This document shows positions 9,228 to 17,413 of a stretch of DNA of 29,963 nucleotides, one piece after another. Every line of letters begins with the position of its first letter. The first letter of the stretch is position 1. The notes beneath the pieces are model-generated. The model did not search any database, was not told the origin of the DNA, and saw only the letters and a list, made by a program, of their open reading frames with translations. Position numbers and translations under genes: made by a program. The stretch is from Chara braunii (lineage: Eukaryota > Streptophyta > Charophyceae > Charales > Characeae), in contig BFEA01000592.1 of assembly GCA_003427395.1 (NCBI GenBank), positions 718,412 to 748,374 on the forward strand, read 5' to 3'.

Positions 9228-9610
9228 TTGCGTAGCATCATGTTCGGATTCGGAGGTTCGTCCGAACATGTTCGCATTTGGAGGCAATGCCAAACATGTT
9301 CGCCCAAACGAGAACGAGCGCCTAAAACCCTCCGAGCACGAATTTAAATAAATAACTAAAAAAAAAATAAAAAAAATACAAAAGTCTCAAAAAAGTTAAA
9401 AAATATATTTGTCATGTAAAACAATAATACAAGCAACTTTTGCTTTTGAGTTATGTTCAAAGTTTTAGCTAAACGACGGTTAAAAAAAAAAAAAAAAAAA
9501 AAAACTCCTTTAGTTTTTTTTTATGAAATAAAAATATGTTCGCTTTAACACGTTCGCGAGCTGTTCGCGCGAATGCGGAGGGGTGCGAACATATTCGCCA
9601 TGCTACGCAA
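9228..9610. mobile_element. 383-bp non-autonomous element with inverted ends (MITE candidate)
   Basis: The left end TTGCGTAGCATCATGTTCG matches the reverse complement of the right end (TTGCGTAGCATGGCGAATATG) with small differences. Both subterminal regions are rich in repeated TTCG/GTTCG motifs ('gaacatgttcg', 'gttcgcgcgaa'). The AT-rich core includes an A run (9482-9504) and no coding capacity. Subterminal repeats are typical of hAT-like elements, but I cannot define a target duplication, so the superfamily is open. Confidence 0.6.
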
Positions 9611-10157
9611 CTTTGGTACACCTCACTTTTTTCTTTTGTGGCTCCAAGAAAAAAAGAAACTCCTTGAATAACCAGGTAGTCAGAAGAGATGTCCTATGGA
9701 CCTATGCCTTATTTGAAATTATTTATGAGAGAATAAGTAATCTCAAACTGCACATGATCTTTGTGTCACTCGTTGTGTAAATAAATTCTATGGTAAGTGC
9801 TTACGTAGTTGTCTCAGCCTCTCAGATCCAGAATTGACATGGAAATTGACGTTCTCAATGTCCTAATCATTCAGCCGTGCAATATTTAATATCTTAATCT
9901 ACAAACCTAGAAAATGAACTATCAAGTTTTCCTTATACAACTTCATAACTCGTCACAACATTTAAACTGCACTCTTTGGCCAACAAAATTCGCCCACTCG
10001 CCCCGCTTCTGCTCACACACCCACCTTCGCCACCATGTACTCGTCCCCCCAACGTCCCTACGTCTCAATCTCAACCATCTCAAGTTTCAACATATCATGT
10101 AACTGCCATTTCGTCAAAATTAATATTTTTTAATTTTAAACGAAATTGGAGTTTTTA
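9611..10157 (+). other. AT-rich spacer, no gene seen
   Basis: There are only short frames without domains, and no repeat structure is apparent. Confidence 0.4.
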
Positions 10158-10375
10158 GGCCGAAAACTCGTCAAAATTTGTTGTTCCTGAGGGTTCAGCG
10201 TTTGTAAATTGCTGGACCCCCTGGTTGTACATGAACCTTGCTTGAGACCAGGTACCTCCAGGCACTTCTGCCTGGAGGTGCCTGGTTTCAAGCTAGGTCC
10301 ATGTACAACAAGGGGATCCAGCGTTTGTAAAATGCTAGATCCTCAGGAACAACAAATTTTGACGAGTTTTTGGCC
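10158..10375. repeat. 218-bp hairpin with 107-nt arms and a 4-nt loop
   Basis: The arms at 10158-10264 and 10269-10375 pair at about 85% by my count (about 16 mismatches), separated only by cttc. The ends are GGCC..AAAACTCGTCAAAATTTG and its complement, and the tip is CTCCAGGCA/TGCCTGGAG. Pairing may resume outside through AAATTGG. It has the form of a foldback element or of a long hairpin RNA precursor; the sequence alone does not decide. Confidence 0.85.
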
Positions 10376-10505
10376 AATTTGTTCAAAAAATAAAAAATGT
10401 CAATTTTGTTTTTCCCCCCCCCCTTTTTGGCTTCTGGCGAGAATGGTTTCGGGCTGGAAAACGATCCCACTTTGTCAGTACGTGGCCCGTTAGTACCTGC
10501 CCCAT

Positions 10506-10507
<2 letters not shown>

Positions 10508-10550
<43 letters not shown>
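10508..10550 (+). repeat. (CT)n microsatellite
   Basis: An uninterrupted CT run of about 43 bp. Confidence 0.95.
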
Positions 10551-10552
<2 letters not shown>

Positions 10553-10657
10553 TGCTCGGCACACCAAACTGCAAATGTATCAGGCCCATTGTCTGCGCCA
10601 GATACATTCGCACCTTTTTTTTTTTACATGCTAATCTTGTCTTCTCTGTATCGTTTC

Positions 10658-10660
<3 letters not shown>

Positions 10661-10705
<45 letters not shown>
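10661..10705 (+). repeat. (CT)n microsatellite
   Basis: An uninterrupted CT run of about 45 bp, 19 bp upstream of a short hairpin. Confidence 0.95.
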
Positions 10706-10709
<4 letters not shown>

Positions 10710-10723
10710 GCGACTTCCAAAAT

Positions 10724-10770
10724 GGCAAGGCGGGAGTGAATATTCTTGAAAGATTCACTCCGGCCTTGCC
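10724..10770. repeat. 47-nt hairpin
   Basis: GGCAAGGCGGGAGTGAAT (10724) pairs with ATTCACTCCGGCCTTGCC, with one mismatch and a loop of about 11 nt. The stem may be a tiny foldback element or a small-RNA-like hairpin. Confidence 0.7.
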
Positions 10771-10791
10771 AATTTTTTTTTATTTTCTTTT

Positions 10792-11513
10792 TTTGATGAC
10801 AAAAAACACTATTTTCTCCAGCCTCAGTACTACAAAAGTGAGGGTCAATTGCGTTGTAACATACACTCTACAACGAACACCCTGTAACCATTAATTGATG
10901 ATAAACTACTTAAAAAAATAAGCCTACTACCACGAACAAAGTATCATAAAAATCCAGGCCTTGCTTCGCACCTCGTCACAGACAACAACACTGCTAGAAA
11001 CAAAAGAAAAATGCCAAGTCTACCAAAGAACCAAATTGTTTTCCCACTTGGCATGCTTTTCAATGAGACACTCCTTTGGTCTTGAATGAGGCTAGAATTG
11101 TTGTGTCCAATTGTCACAGTTTGCCCCCCGCCACATGCACTAGGAGATGATAGTTGTTTCCCGGTGTGCTCTAGACTATATTCATTCTTCACAGTGTTAT
11201 CAAATGCTTCTACAGGGGCCACCTGAACAGTAGGGGTGACATTATTTCCCTACTGTATCAACTCCGCTGGATTCTCTGAAGTGTCCTTTACCGTCCTTTT
11301 CCATAGGCCTTCCATCACAAGTGCGCTGATCACTTCCAGGCTTCCTCTCTACTAATACCTCTCTGAAGATGAGTCTATTTATGTCAATTGTCTCACCTTA
11401 AATACACAAGGAGATGATAGTGATTTTGTTGAGTGCTCTGGACATACCGAAGCAGAAGGGCTAGCATTCTTCACTTCATGTAGATGCACTGCTGGATTTT
11501 GTGGAGTGCCTTC
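10792..11513 (-). repeat. Gene-tail duplication, copy A
   Basis: This matches 12639-13361 at roughly 85-90% by eye. The homology starts at 'tgatgacaaaaaacactatttt' and ends near the 'ttcacttcatgtagatgc' block. It covers the C-terminal coding region and 3' flank of a minus-strand gene fragment. Copy A carries a frameshift that copy B lacks. Confidence 0.85.
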
Positions 11514-11738
11514 ACTGTCCTTTTCCATAGGCCCCACGTCCACAATCTCGCAGTTAGGACTTTGAGCATCTATAGCTCCTGCATCCATCTCCTTTGATCC
11601 AGCTGCATAAGGCTCAATGCTGCCCTCTAGTAACCCGTCAGTATGCGCTAGAGATTCAGAGGACATAGCTGGTTTAGGACATCCACTACACCCAGGCAAT
11701 GCCGAGACAGGTGCAGACGGACAACGTTCATCTTTCAA
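10944..11738 (-). pseudogene. Decayed membrane-anchored tail of a kinesin-associated gene, copy A
   Basis: Two frames remain: 11738-11379 (119 aa, Ser/Pro/Glu-rich, with a HLHEVKNASPSASVC-like stretch) and 11222-10944 (92 aa). The second ends in a hydrophobic segment of about 20 residues (WFFGRLGIFLLFLAVLLSV) and a short RCEARPGFL end. Compared with copy B, an extra base near 11300 (in 'gtaaaggacac', minus strand) shifts the frame and leads to a stop before 11222. A MEKDSE..NPA motif occurs in both copies. The function is unknown; the C-terminal segment would predict a tail-anchored membrane protein. No splice sites could be tested. Confidence 0.55.
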
Positions 11739-12105
11739 AAGCTCAGTCTGACAGAGAACAGCCGGAGGCTACTAGTAGCGGGGGATGCTTGTATCACCCC
11801 CTCTAGTAGACAGCTAAGGCCTTAAAAAAAAAAAAAAAAAAAAAAACCCTTCAAAAAAAAGAATAGGCTCTTCAGAATTGAACCGACAATGAAAACCCAC
11901 AGTCTTTGCATCGCGATTGGACTCTGCTTCTTTAACGGCTCCCAGAAACCTCCCATCACCAAAACCAGGTTTTTCCGCAGATCACTCTAGACTAGGTTCT
12001 GTAGAAGGATCTTGCGCACACTCAGACAGCATTTAAGAAAAAAAGTATAATCCCTGAAACAGTTGGCTCACTGACCTTGACCCTTCCAATTGCAAATCCC
12101 TGTAC
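11739..12105 (-). other. Spacer with an A run
   Basis: A run of 23 A lies at 11824-11846. The rest may be intron or decayed exon of the surrounding minus-strand gene; nothing is recognisable. Confidence 0.35.
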
Positions 12106-12460
12106 TTCACGGATGTGAAGATAAATTGCCAGCATTTTCCAACATTTTACTAAAATCACCAATGTGTCTTGCAAACTCATGGCTGCACACCCTAGCATTT
12201 TCTACCTCAAGCACCCTCACTTGGGATCCAATTCTATCCTGTTCCTCTTCTCTCAGCGCCAAAAGTGTCTCGAACTTCGTCAGTCGTTTCTCCTGCTTTA
12301 GAGGAAGAAGCTGCAGGTTTGCAACCTTTTCTTCGAGAAGTTTGAGATCTTGAGTGAAGGATTTTGCTTTCCTTTTTCAGTCAATTTCACTTCCTCCACC
12401 AAGCCCTTTACCTTGTTCTTGGGCAAGGGCAACCTCAGATACGCCATTGGTATCCACTGC
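12106..12460 (-). pseudogene. Coiled-coil fragment, frameshifted
   Basis: The minus strand from about 12380 to 12108 reads an uninterrupted heptad-like segment (TQDLKLLEEKVANLQLLP, then LREEEQDRIGSQVRVLEVEN) ending at TGA after NLSSHP. Upstream, a second Lys/Glu/Val-rich stretch (KGLVEEVKLTEKGK) is open only in a neighbouring frame, and the joining frame carries a TGA near 12375, so a frameshift or stop separates them. The position between motor and tail suits the stalk of the adjacent kinesin-like gene, but that link is inference. Confidence 0.5.
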
Positions 12461-12638
12461 GTCCATCAGTAAGCTCATGCGGCGCTTCTTTTAAGGGAGG
12501 TCCTTCTCTTTACTGCTTTGTTTTTCACCACCCATGGCATTTTCACATTTGGCACTGCCATAGCCATTTGCTATCCGAGAAGGCTGCTTGCCTACCTTTC
12601 CAGCTTCCACCCTCTTTTTCTTTCCAACTTTCCATGCT

Positions 12639-13361
12639 CTTGATGACAAAAAACACTATTTTCTCTAGCCTCTGTACTAAAAAAGTGAGGACCAACTACG
12701 TTGTAACATATACTCTACAAAGAACACCCAACAACCATGAATTGATGATAGACTGCTTAAAAAAATAAGCCCACTACAACAAACAAATTATCATAAAAAT
12801 CCAGGCCCTGCTTCGCACCTCGTCACACACAACAACACAGCTAGAAAAAAACAAAAAATGCCAAGTGTACCAAAGAACCAAATTGTTTCTCCACTTGGCA
12901 TGCTTTTCAATGAGACACTGTTTTGGTCTTGAATGAGGCTAGAATTGTTGTATCCAATTATCACAGTTTGCCCCCCGCCACATGCACTAGGAGATGATAG
13001 GTGTTTCCCGGTGTGCTCTAGACTATATTCATTCTTCACGGTGCTATCAAATACTTCTACAGGGGTCACCTGAACAGTAGGGGTGACATTCTTCCCCTGC
13101 TGTATTAACTTCGCTGGATTCTCTGAAGTGTCCTCACTATCCTTTTCCATAGACCTTCCATTCAGAGTTCGCAGATCACTTCCAGGCTTCGTCTCTGCTA
13201 ATTCCTCTCTGAAGCTGAGTCTATTAATGTCAATTTCTCTTAGCTTAAATATACAAGGAGATGATGGTGATTTTGTTGAGTACTCTGGACATCCCGAACC
13301 AGAAGGGCTAGCATTCTTCACTTCATGTAGATGCTTTGTCGGATTTTGCAGAGCGTCTTCA
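12639..13361 (-). repeat. Gene-tail duplication, copy B
   Basis: This is the partner of 10792-11513 in the same orientation, with about 1.1 kb between them. Both copies share the same C-terminal stop and the 3' flank sequence, including the 'gatgacaaaaaacac' block. Confidence 0.85.
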
Positions 13362-13381
13362 TGAGATTCCTGACTATTCAT
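12791..13381 (-). CDS. Hypothetical protein with a C-terminal membrane segment, copy B
   Basis: This is an open frame of 196 aa from ATG at 13381. Its N-terminal two thirds are polar and rich in Ser, Pro, Glu and Asn, with two related stretches (HLHEVKNASPSGSGC and KLIQQGKNVTPTVQV) suggesting internal repetition. Residues of about 168-186 form one hydrophobic helix (WFFGTLGIFCFFLAVLLCV), followed by a short basic and Gly-rich end, as in tail-anchored proteins. It starts 15 bp downstream of the last stop of the kinesin-like frame and is in a different frame, so it could be the last exon of that gene or a separate remnant. Copy A at 10944-11738 is broken while this copy is open. I recognise no family. 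Confidence 0.45.
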   Translation of the reverse strand: MNSQESHEDALQNPTKHLHEVKNASPSGSGCPEYSTKSPSSPCIFKLREIDINRLSFREELAETKPGSDLRTLNGRSMEKDSEDTSENPAKLIQQGKNVTPTVQVTPVEVFDSTVKNEYSLEHTGKHLSSPSACGGGQTVIIGYNNSSLIQDQNSVSLKSMPSGETIWFFGTLGIFCFFLAVLLCVTRCEAGPGFL

Positions 13382-13395
13382 TTGACAAAGACAAT

Positions 13396-14520
13396 TTAAA
13401 GATATTCACCAGAGGTCATAGAATGGAACTCCACAACAAGGCGATGTTGACCTAGAAGCTCAGTCTTGAGAAACTGTGTCAGCTTACTTCGCCAAAAGTT
13501 GACAAAGCTCCTCCCGACATTGCCTAAGCGACAAGAGTGATGAATTAATGGCAGTACTTTCTTTCGCCCGCCGTCCCTCATTCTTTGTACGTCTTTCACG
13601 CTCACTTCCAGCAAGGTCGACAAAATAAATGCGTGCAAAACTTTCCTCCAACGCCAAAGTTGCCCAGGTGCAGTCACTTGAGATGCTGACGTTATCACCT
13701 GCTTCCATCTCCTACTCTTCCTATCAATGGCTGATTGCTGATGTTCTTTGGGCAACTGCTCTGGGCGGAGCTGGATACTGACAACACAGTGGCCTCGACT
13801 TGAGCACTTATTGACTCGAGTTTCTTCCACTTTCCTCTTGGACTAACAAATCTTAAAGTTGGCTGCACAGGTAAGACTTAGCAAGTCCTTCACTTTGTTA
13901 TCGTTCTTATTCTCCATAGTTAATTCACACATGAAAATCTTTACAACAAGATTTTCATTGACTTCAGATTCCTCTTTCTTCTTATGCAGCGACTGAAAAA
14001 CTGTGTGAAGAGTGCAAGGGATCAACCCAGGCTGAGTCTCATCCTAACTTCCAAATATTGTATAGGACTTCTCGGCATTTGTGACCCCATCAGGCAAAAA
14101 CACCCCACTCTCGAAGTTTTCAAACAACCTCTATACGAGTGGTTCCACAGTAACTTTGAATGCCTCCGCCTGTGATGTTCACGTGCCAAGGACTCGAATC
14201 AGTTCATAGGAAACATATTGACTCTCTCTAACGTTGTTTCGCCATGCTGCAGATGACCGAGGTGCATCGAGCCTTACATTGTCTCCCTCAATATGTACGC
14301 AGATTTCCTCACTCCTGTCCTCATCCGTGCTCTCCCTCAAAGATGAGTCAGATACTGCATCTACACCAGTGGGGATTATCACCTCCATTGGGGGCCTAAC
14401 TCTGACCATCACCCGCATTTTTTCCTTTGTTTCCTCTTCAGTGACTTTGCTGCGGTCGGACTCTTGAAGGTCCTAATTAAAAGCCTCTTCCATCAATTTT
14501 ATCATGTCACTTCTGGCCAT
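13396..14520 (-). pseudogene. Kinesin motor-domain pseudogene
   Basis: From ATG at 14520 one frame shows kinesin landmarks in order. These are the first beta strand VMVRVRP (codons about 36-42), a P-loop-like GVTNAEKS (14065-14088), IPCTLHTVF and KVKDLL, and a switch I-like NKCSSRGH. That frame has stops at 14473-14475, 14179-14181, 14131-14133, 14044-14046 and 13843-13845. Switch II with YFVDLAGSER and INSSLLSL then lies in a second frame (13708-13530). LGNV and SKLTQFLK follow in the first frame again, after an apparent one-base insertion near 13525. The P-loop has Glu where a Gly is invariant, so ATP binding would fail. The TNxxKS P-loop wording is closer to kinesin-6 than to most kinesins; that is a weak hint. 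The near absence of introns could mean an intron-poor gene or a retrocopy. Confidence 0.85.
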
Positions 14521-15371
14521 CGTCGACAACCCTGACAAAGATGATGCCGTCACTACGGTCATCCATGTCTTAAATCAGCCCCATGACACTTAAACCTTTT
14601 GCGCTTGCAACTCCCTCTTGTGTTGAATGCATGGGATGCCGAGCCATGATCGGTGATATTGAACGAGTTTTGCCAGACTCCATGTTTACTTGGCCGCCCG
14701 ACAGTCTGTAAAACATCAGTGTACCGACGTCCACAGGCCATTGTCAGATATTTCTACTGCGGGATGGCCCGCCCTCCCATCAGAGCACTAATGCTGCCAG
14801 CAAATGCATCCACTCTGTTATTTTCCTTGAGGTGTTGACAGCGGAGCACAGATCAATCACCTTGACCGAACACATTTACCTCTCATCCAGCCCCTTCTCA
14901 ATCATGTCATTCATACAGAACAAGTGGTATGCAGAAGGACTCCTAATCCAGTCACCACTTCCTTGTGTGCCCTCATCTCAGCACAGACTCTGCTTGAAAT
15001 CATGTGGTTCTAGGTGATGATGGATCAAACTCTTCTCTCTTCATACAGGCAATCCCGCAGCTAGCGATTGGCCTCACGCTACTTCCATCGATAGGATGAG
15101 CAAAATCGAATGGCTCTTTTGCTAGAACATGGGAATATACACTGCCACTCTCGTAGATTCAGTCCACAAACCCGTGCAACCTACCGCCCGGCAACCACAG
15201 ATTCCAGCCACGGCTTGCTGCTACTTGTTGCGATAGCACACATGCGCATCCGCACATCTGTTTCCGTTCGCGAAGTTCGCAGTCGCAATTTGGTTGGGCC
15301 CGCTCTTTTTCCCAGCAGCGCTCGAACTCGTCTCGGCAGCCGCCTTGCTATTTAGGAAGTCGCGCACACGC

Positions 15372-15374
<3 letters not shown>
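14521..15374 (-). other. Unrecognised, probably decayed coding-like sequence
   Basis: On the minus strand, 14741-14559 is open for 60 codons (Arg, Ser and His-rich, ending RHG). The same frame continues upstream to about 14850 across a TAG and a TGA. It lies directly 5' of the kinesin pseudogene and may be its 5' region or an older exon. No domain is recognisable. Confidence 0.3.
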
Positions 15375-15462
<88 letters not shown>

Positions 15463-15463
15463 N

Positions 15464-15552
<89 letters not shown>
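15375..15552 (+). repeat. (GA)n microsatellite, 178 bp
   Basis: A pure GA run with one ambiguous base (15463). The N may mark a collapsed or gap-filled tract, so the true length is uncertain. Confidence 0.95.
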
Positions 15553-15555
<3 letters not shown>

Positions 15556-15598
15556 TCGCCATCATTGTAGCACGCACGGAAGGCAGCGGCAATGACGG

Positions 15599-15601
<3 letters not shown>

Positions 15602-15642
<41 letters not shown>

Positions 15643-15678
15643 CCTCTCTCTCTGTGTCTCTCTCTCTCTCTCTCTCTG
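15602..15678 (+). repeat. (CT)n microsatellite, interrupted
   Basis: A CT run with ttt, ccc and gtgt interruptions. With the (GA)n tract 50 bp upstream it forms an inverted pair of microsatellites that could fold together. Confidence 0.9.
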
Positions 15679-15705
15679 TCTTACAGGCACTCTTTGTAAG
15701 TGTCG

Positions 15706-15749
15706 AAGGGAATGTATCTTCCCGCTTTCACGGGAAGATGCATTCCCTT
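15706..15749. repeat. 19-bp perfect-stem hairpin
   Basis: AAGGGAATGTATCTTCCCG pairs with CGGGAAGATGCATTCCCTT around the loop ctttca, with a single wobble or mismatch. It shares the 12-mer cgggaagatgca with the 72-bp units at 6625-6768. Confidence 0.75.
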
Positions 15750-16287
15750 TTAGCATCTCTCTCTCTCTCTCTCCCCTGCCCGTGAGGAAGCACTACCCTC
15801 TTTTTGGCGATGCATTTCTTGTTTTTCCTTTTCTTATTTCTTTTTCTTTTTGTCGTTTTGTTTTTCCCCTTTTTTTTTTCCTGTTCTTCACACGTAGTTT
15901 CGGGATGCCTGCGCCCGATAGTCTGAGCCTCGACCCGGATCGGCATACACTCCCCTCCGACTTCCGTTTATTTGGCTTATGCCCCTCTGACGACTGCCTT
16001 ACCCTGTCGTGCCCCTGGGGCCTCAGAAGTTTCCCGCAGGCACCTGTCAGCGAAGGGTGCAGCTGTCCAGCATGCCCTTGTGGCCGTTGGGGGCACTTGC
16101 AGCCGTTCCCCTGCCCCTGGGAGTGGAGCCACCGGGGCATACTGGAAATTTGGAACTGGAAATGGTAGGGCCATATTGCACTTGTTTTTCCGGCCCAAAC
16201 GATGCCAGGGGTGTTCTGGAAACTTCAATCGTTGTGAGAGGGACGCGACAGGGTACGTGGGTAAGTCGGCCGTGGGAAGGGCATACT
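15750..16287 (+). other. Spacer, no gene seen
   Basis: A short (CT)n, a T-rich tract (15828-15880) and GC-rich sequence. Several overlapping frames on both strands reflect composition only. Confidence 0.4.
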
Positions 16288-16438
16288 GCAAATAAATGGA
16301 AGTCGGAGGGGCATTAATATTTCGTTTTTCCCCCGAGTAAAAGCACGTTCGGATTTGTTTTTGCAAATAAATGTCGGAGCGGCATTTTTTTTTTTCTTTT
16401 TTTGCCCGAGGAAAACCACGTCCAGATTTTTTTTGCCC
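16288..16438 (+). repeat. Two-unit diverged tandem repeat, about 75 bp
   Basis: Units at 16288-16362 and 16363-16438 both begin 'gcaaataaatg', then '..tcggaggggcatt' or 'tcggagcggcatt', then 'cccgag..aaaa.cacgt'. They are diverged mainly in T-run length. Confidence 0.7.
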
Positions 16439-16472
16439 CATCCAACCCTCTTTGCTCGTTGGACGTCGGCGT

Positions 16473-16573
16473 GGGCAAGGTCCCACTTACACGAATTAAG
16501 CGATATTGACCGTAGATAGCAGATCCCCCACAACGGCCAGAATCTCTTAATCCGTGCAAGTGGGACCTTGCCC
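16473..16573. mobile_element. 101-bp foldback/MITE-like element
   Basis: The ends are inverted repeats of about 32 bp: GGGCAAGGTCCCACTTACAC at the left and GTGCAAGTGGGACCTTGCCC at the right, followed by ATTAAG.GAT on each arm, with about three mismatches. The core of about 37 bp is non-coding. No certain target duplication is visible. Confidence 0.65.
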
Positions 16574-17034
16574 CGGAGTGTCATTCATCACAACGATAAA
16601 TTGAACTCGCTCACAGACTGGTGGCACACGCTCTCAGCAATACGGGTAGTGATTTGTGAGCGGCGATGTCTGATACGCCATGTGAACAATAGCTTGCTTG
16701 GTCCAGCGGAAGAGCTTCTGAGAGGTGATTTGCCTTGAGTGCTACTGGTTGCAGTAGCGTGGCGACGGGTTGGAAAAGGGTGGGCATCGGTTCTACTCGG
16801 TAGTGCGACACGTACAGCCGTATCTATTTTCTGTCGTCCTTCCTTCCCGTTCGGTTCTTTGCTCCGTGTTGTGATTTCTCTGGAGAAGCTCGTTGTGTCG
16901 ACGAAGACTTTATACTACTCTCGCCGCTCGTTGTGTCAAGAACTGATCCAAACTGATTCCTGTTTGGCGACGATAAGCTCTTTCCTTACGCCACGTTGCC
17001 GACAGTTCGGTCTTCCACATACAGACACACACAC

Positions 17035-17043
<9 letters not shown>
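16574..17043 (+). promoter_or_regulatory. Probable promoter and 5' UTR of LEA copy 2
   Basis: This is non-coding sequence directly upstream of the complete LEA gene. A TATA-like TTTATAC lies at about 16909-16915, and ACGT cores (possible ABRE-type sites) lie in 'gcgacacgtac' near 16805 and 'cgccacgttg' near 16990. ABRE control is known for LEA genes generally. The transcription start is not determinable here, and the homologous region of copy 1 is outside the window. Confidence 0.4.

Positions 17044-17098
<55 letters not shown>
17035..17098 (+). repeat. (GA)n microsatellite abutting the LEA start codon
   Basis: GA repeats run up to the base before ATG at 17099-17101, so the tract is the last part of the 5' UTR. 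The preceding bases are 'cacacacacagagagaca'. Confidence 0.95.
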
Positions 17099-17103
<5 letters not shown>

Positions 17104-17413
17104 TTCAGAGAAGGCACGTGCTGGAGCAGAACAGATGAAGGAGGCGGCGCGGGAAGGATACGAGGAAGGAAAGGGTTCTGCGCAGGAGAAGTACGAGCAC
17201 GCGAAGGGGACTGTCGGTGCCAAGACGGAGGAATCCAAACAGGCTATGGAAGAACAGAAGCAGCGAGCAGCGGAATCGATGCAGGAGCAGCAGGAGAAAG
17301 CCGCGGGCGCCATGCAAAGCCTGAAGGAGAAGGCAGGAGCAGCTATGGAGGGTCTGAAGGAGAAGGTCGGGATGGGGGGAGGAGGGGCAGGAGCAGGGCA
17401 GGGAGGGCAGTGA
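17099..17413 (+). CDS. LEA group-3-like protein, copy 2 (complete)
   Basis: This is a 104-aa product starting MASEKARAGAEQMKEAAREG. The ATG directly after the (GA)n tract was chosen because the upstream in-frame extension only translates the microsatellite as Arg-Glu repeats. The protein has no Cys, Trp or Phe and no signal peptide. Residues of about 1-90 are charged helix-forming repeats (EKYEHAKGTVGAKTEESKQA, EEQKQRAAESMQEQQEKAAG, SLKEKAGAAMEGLKEKVG), resembling the LEA_4 11-residue periodicity, and residues of about 91-104 are Gly-rich. This class protects cells in drought, freezing or salt stress (family knowledge). It differs from copy 1 at four residues over 93 shared positions. No intron is apparent. 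Location is probably cytosolic, by default. Confidence 0.85.

Noticed and set aside
15221-15785. Arg-Glu and Ser-Leu repeat proteins
   Set aside because: These are translations of (GA)n/(CT)n microsatellites. The same applies at 7447-7651, 10383-10894, 16739-17098 and 21902-22247.
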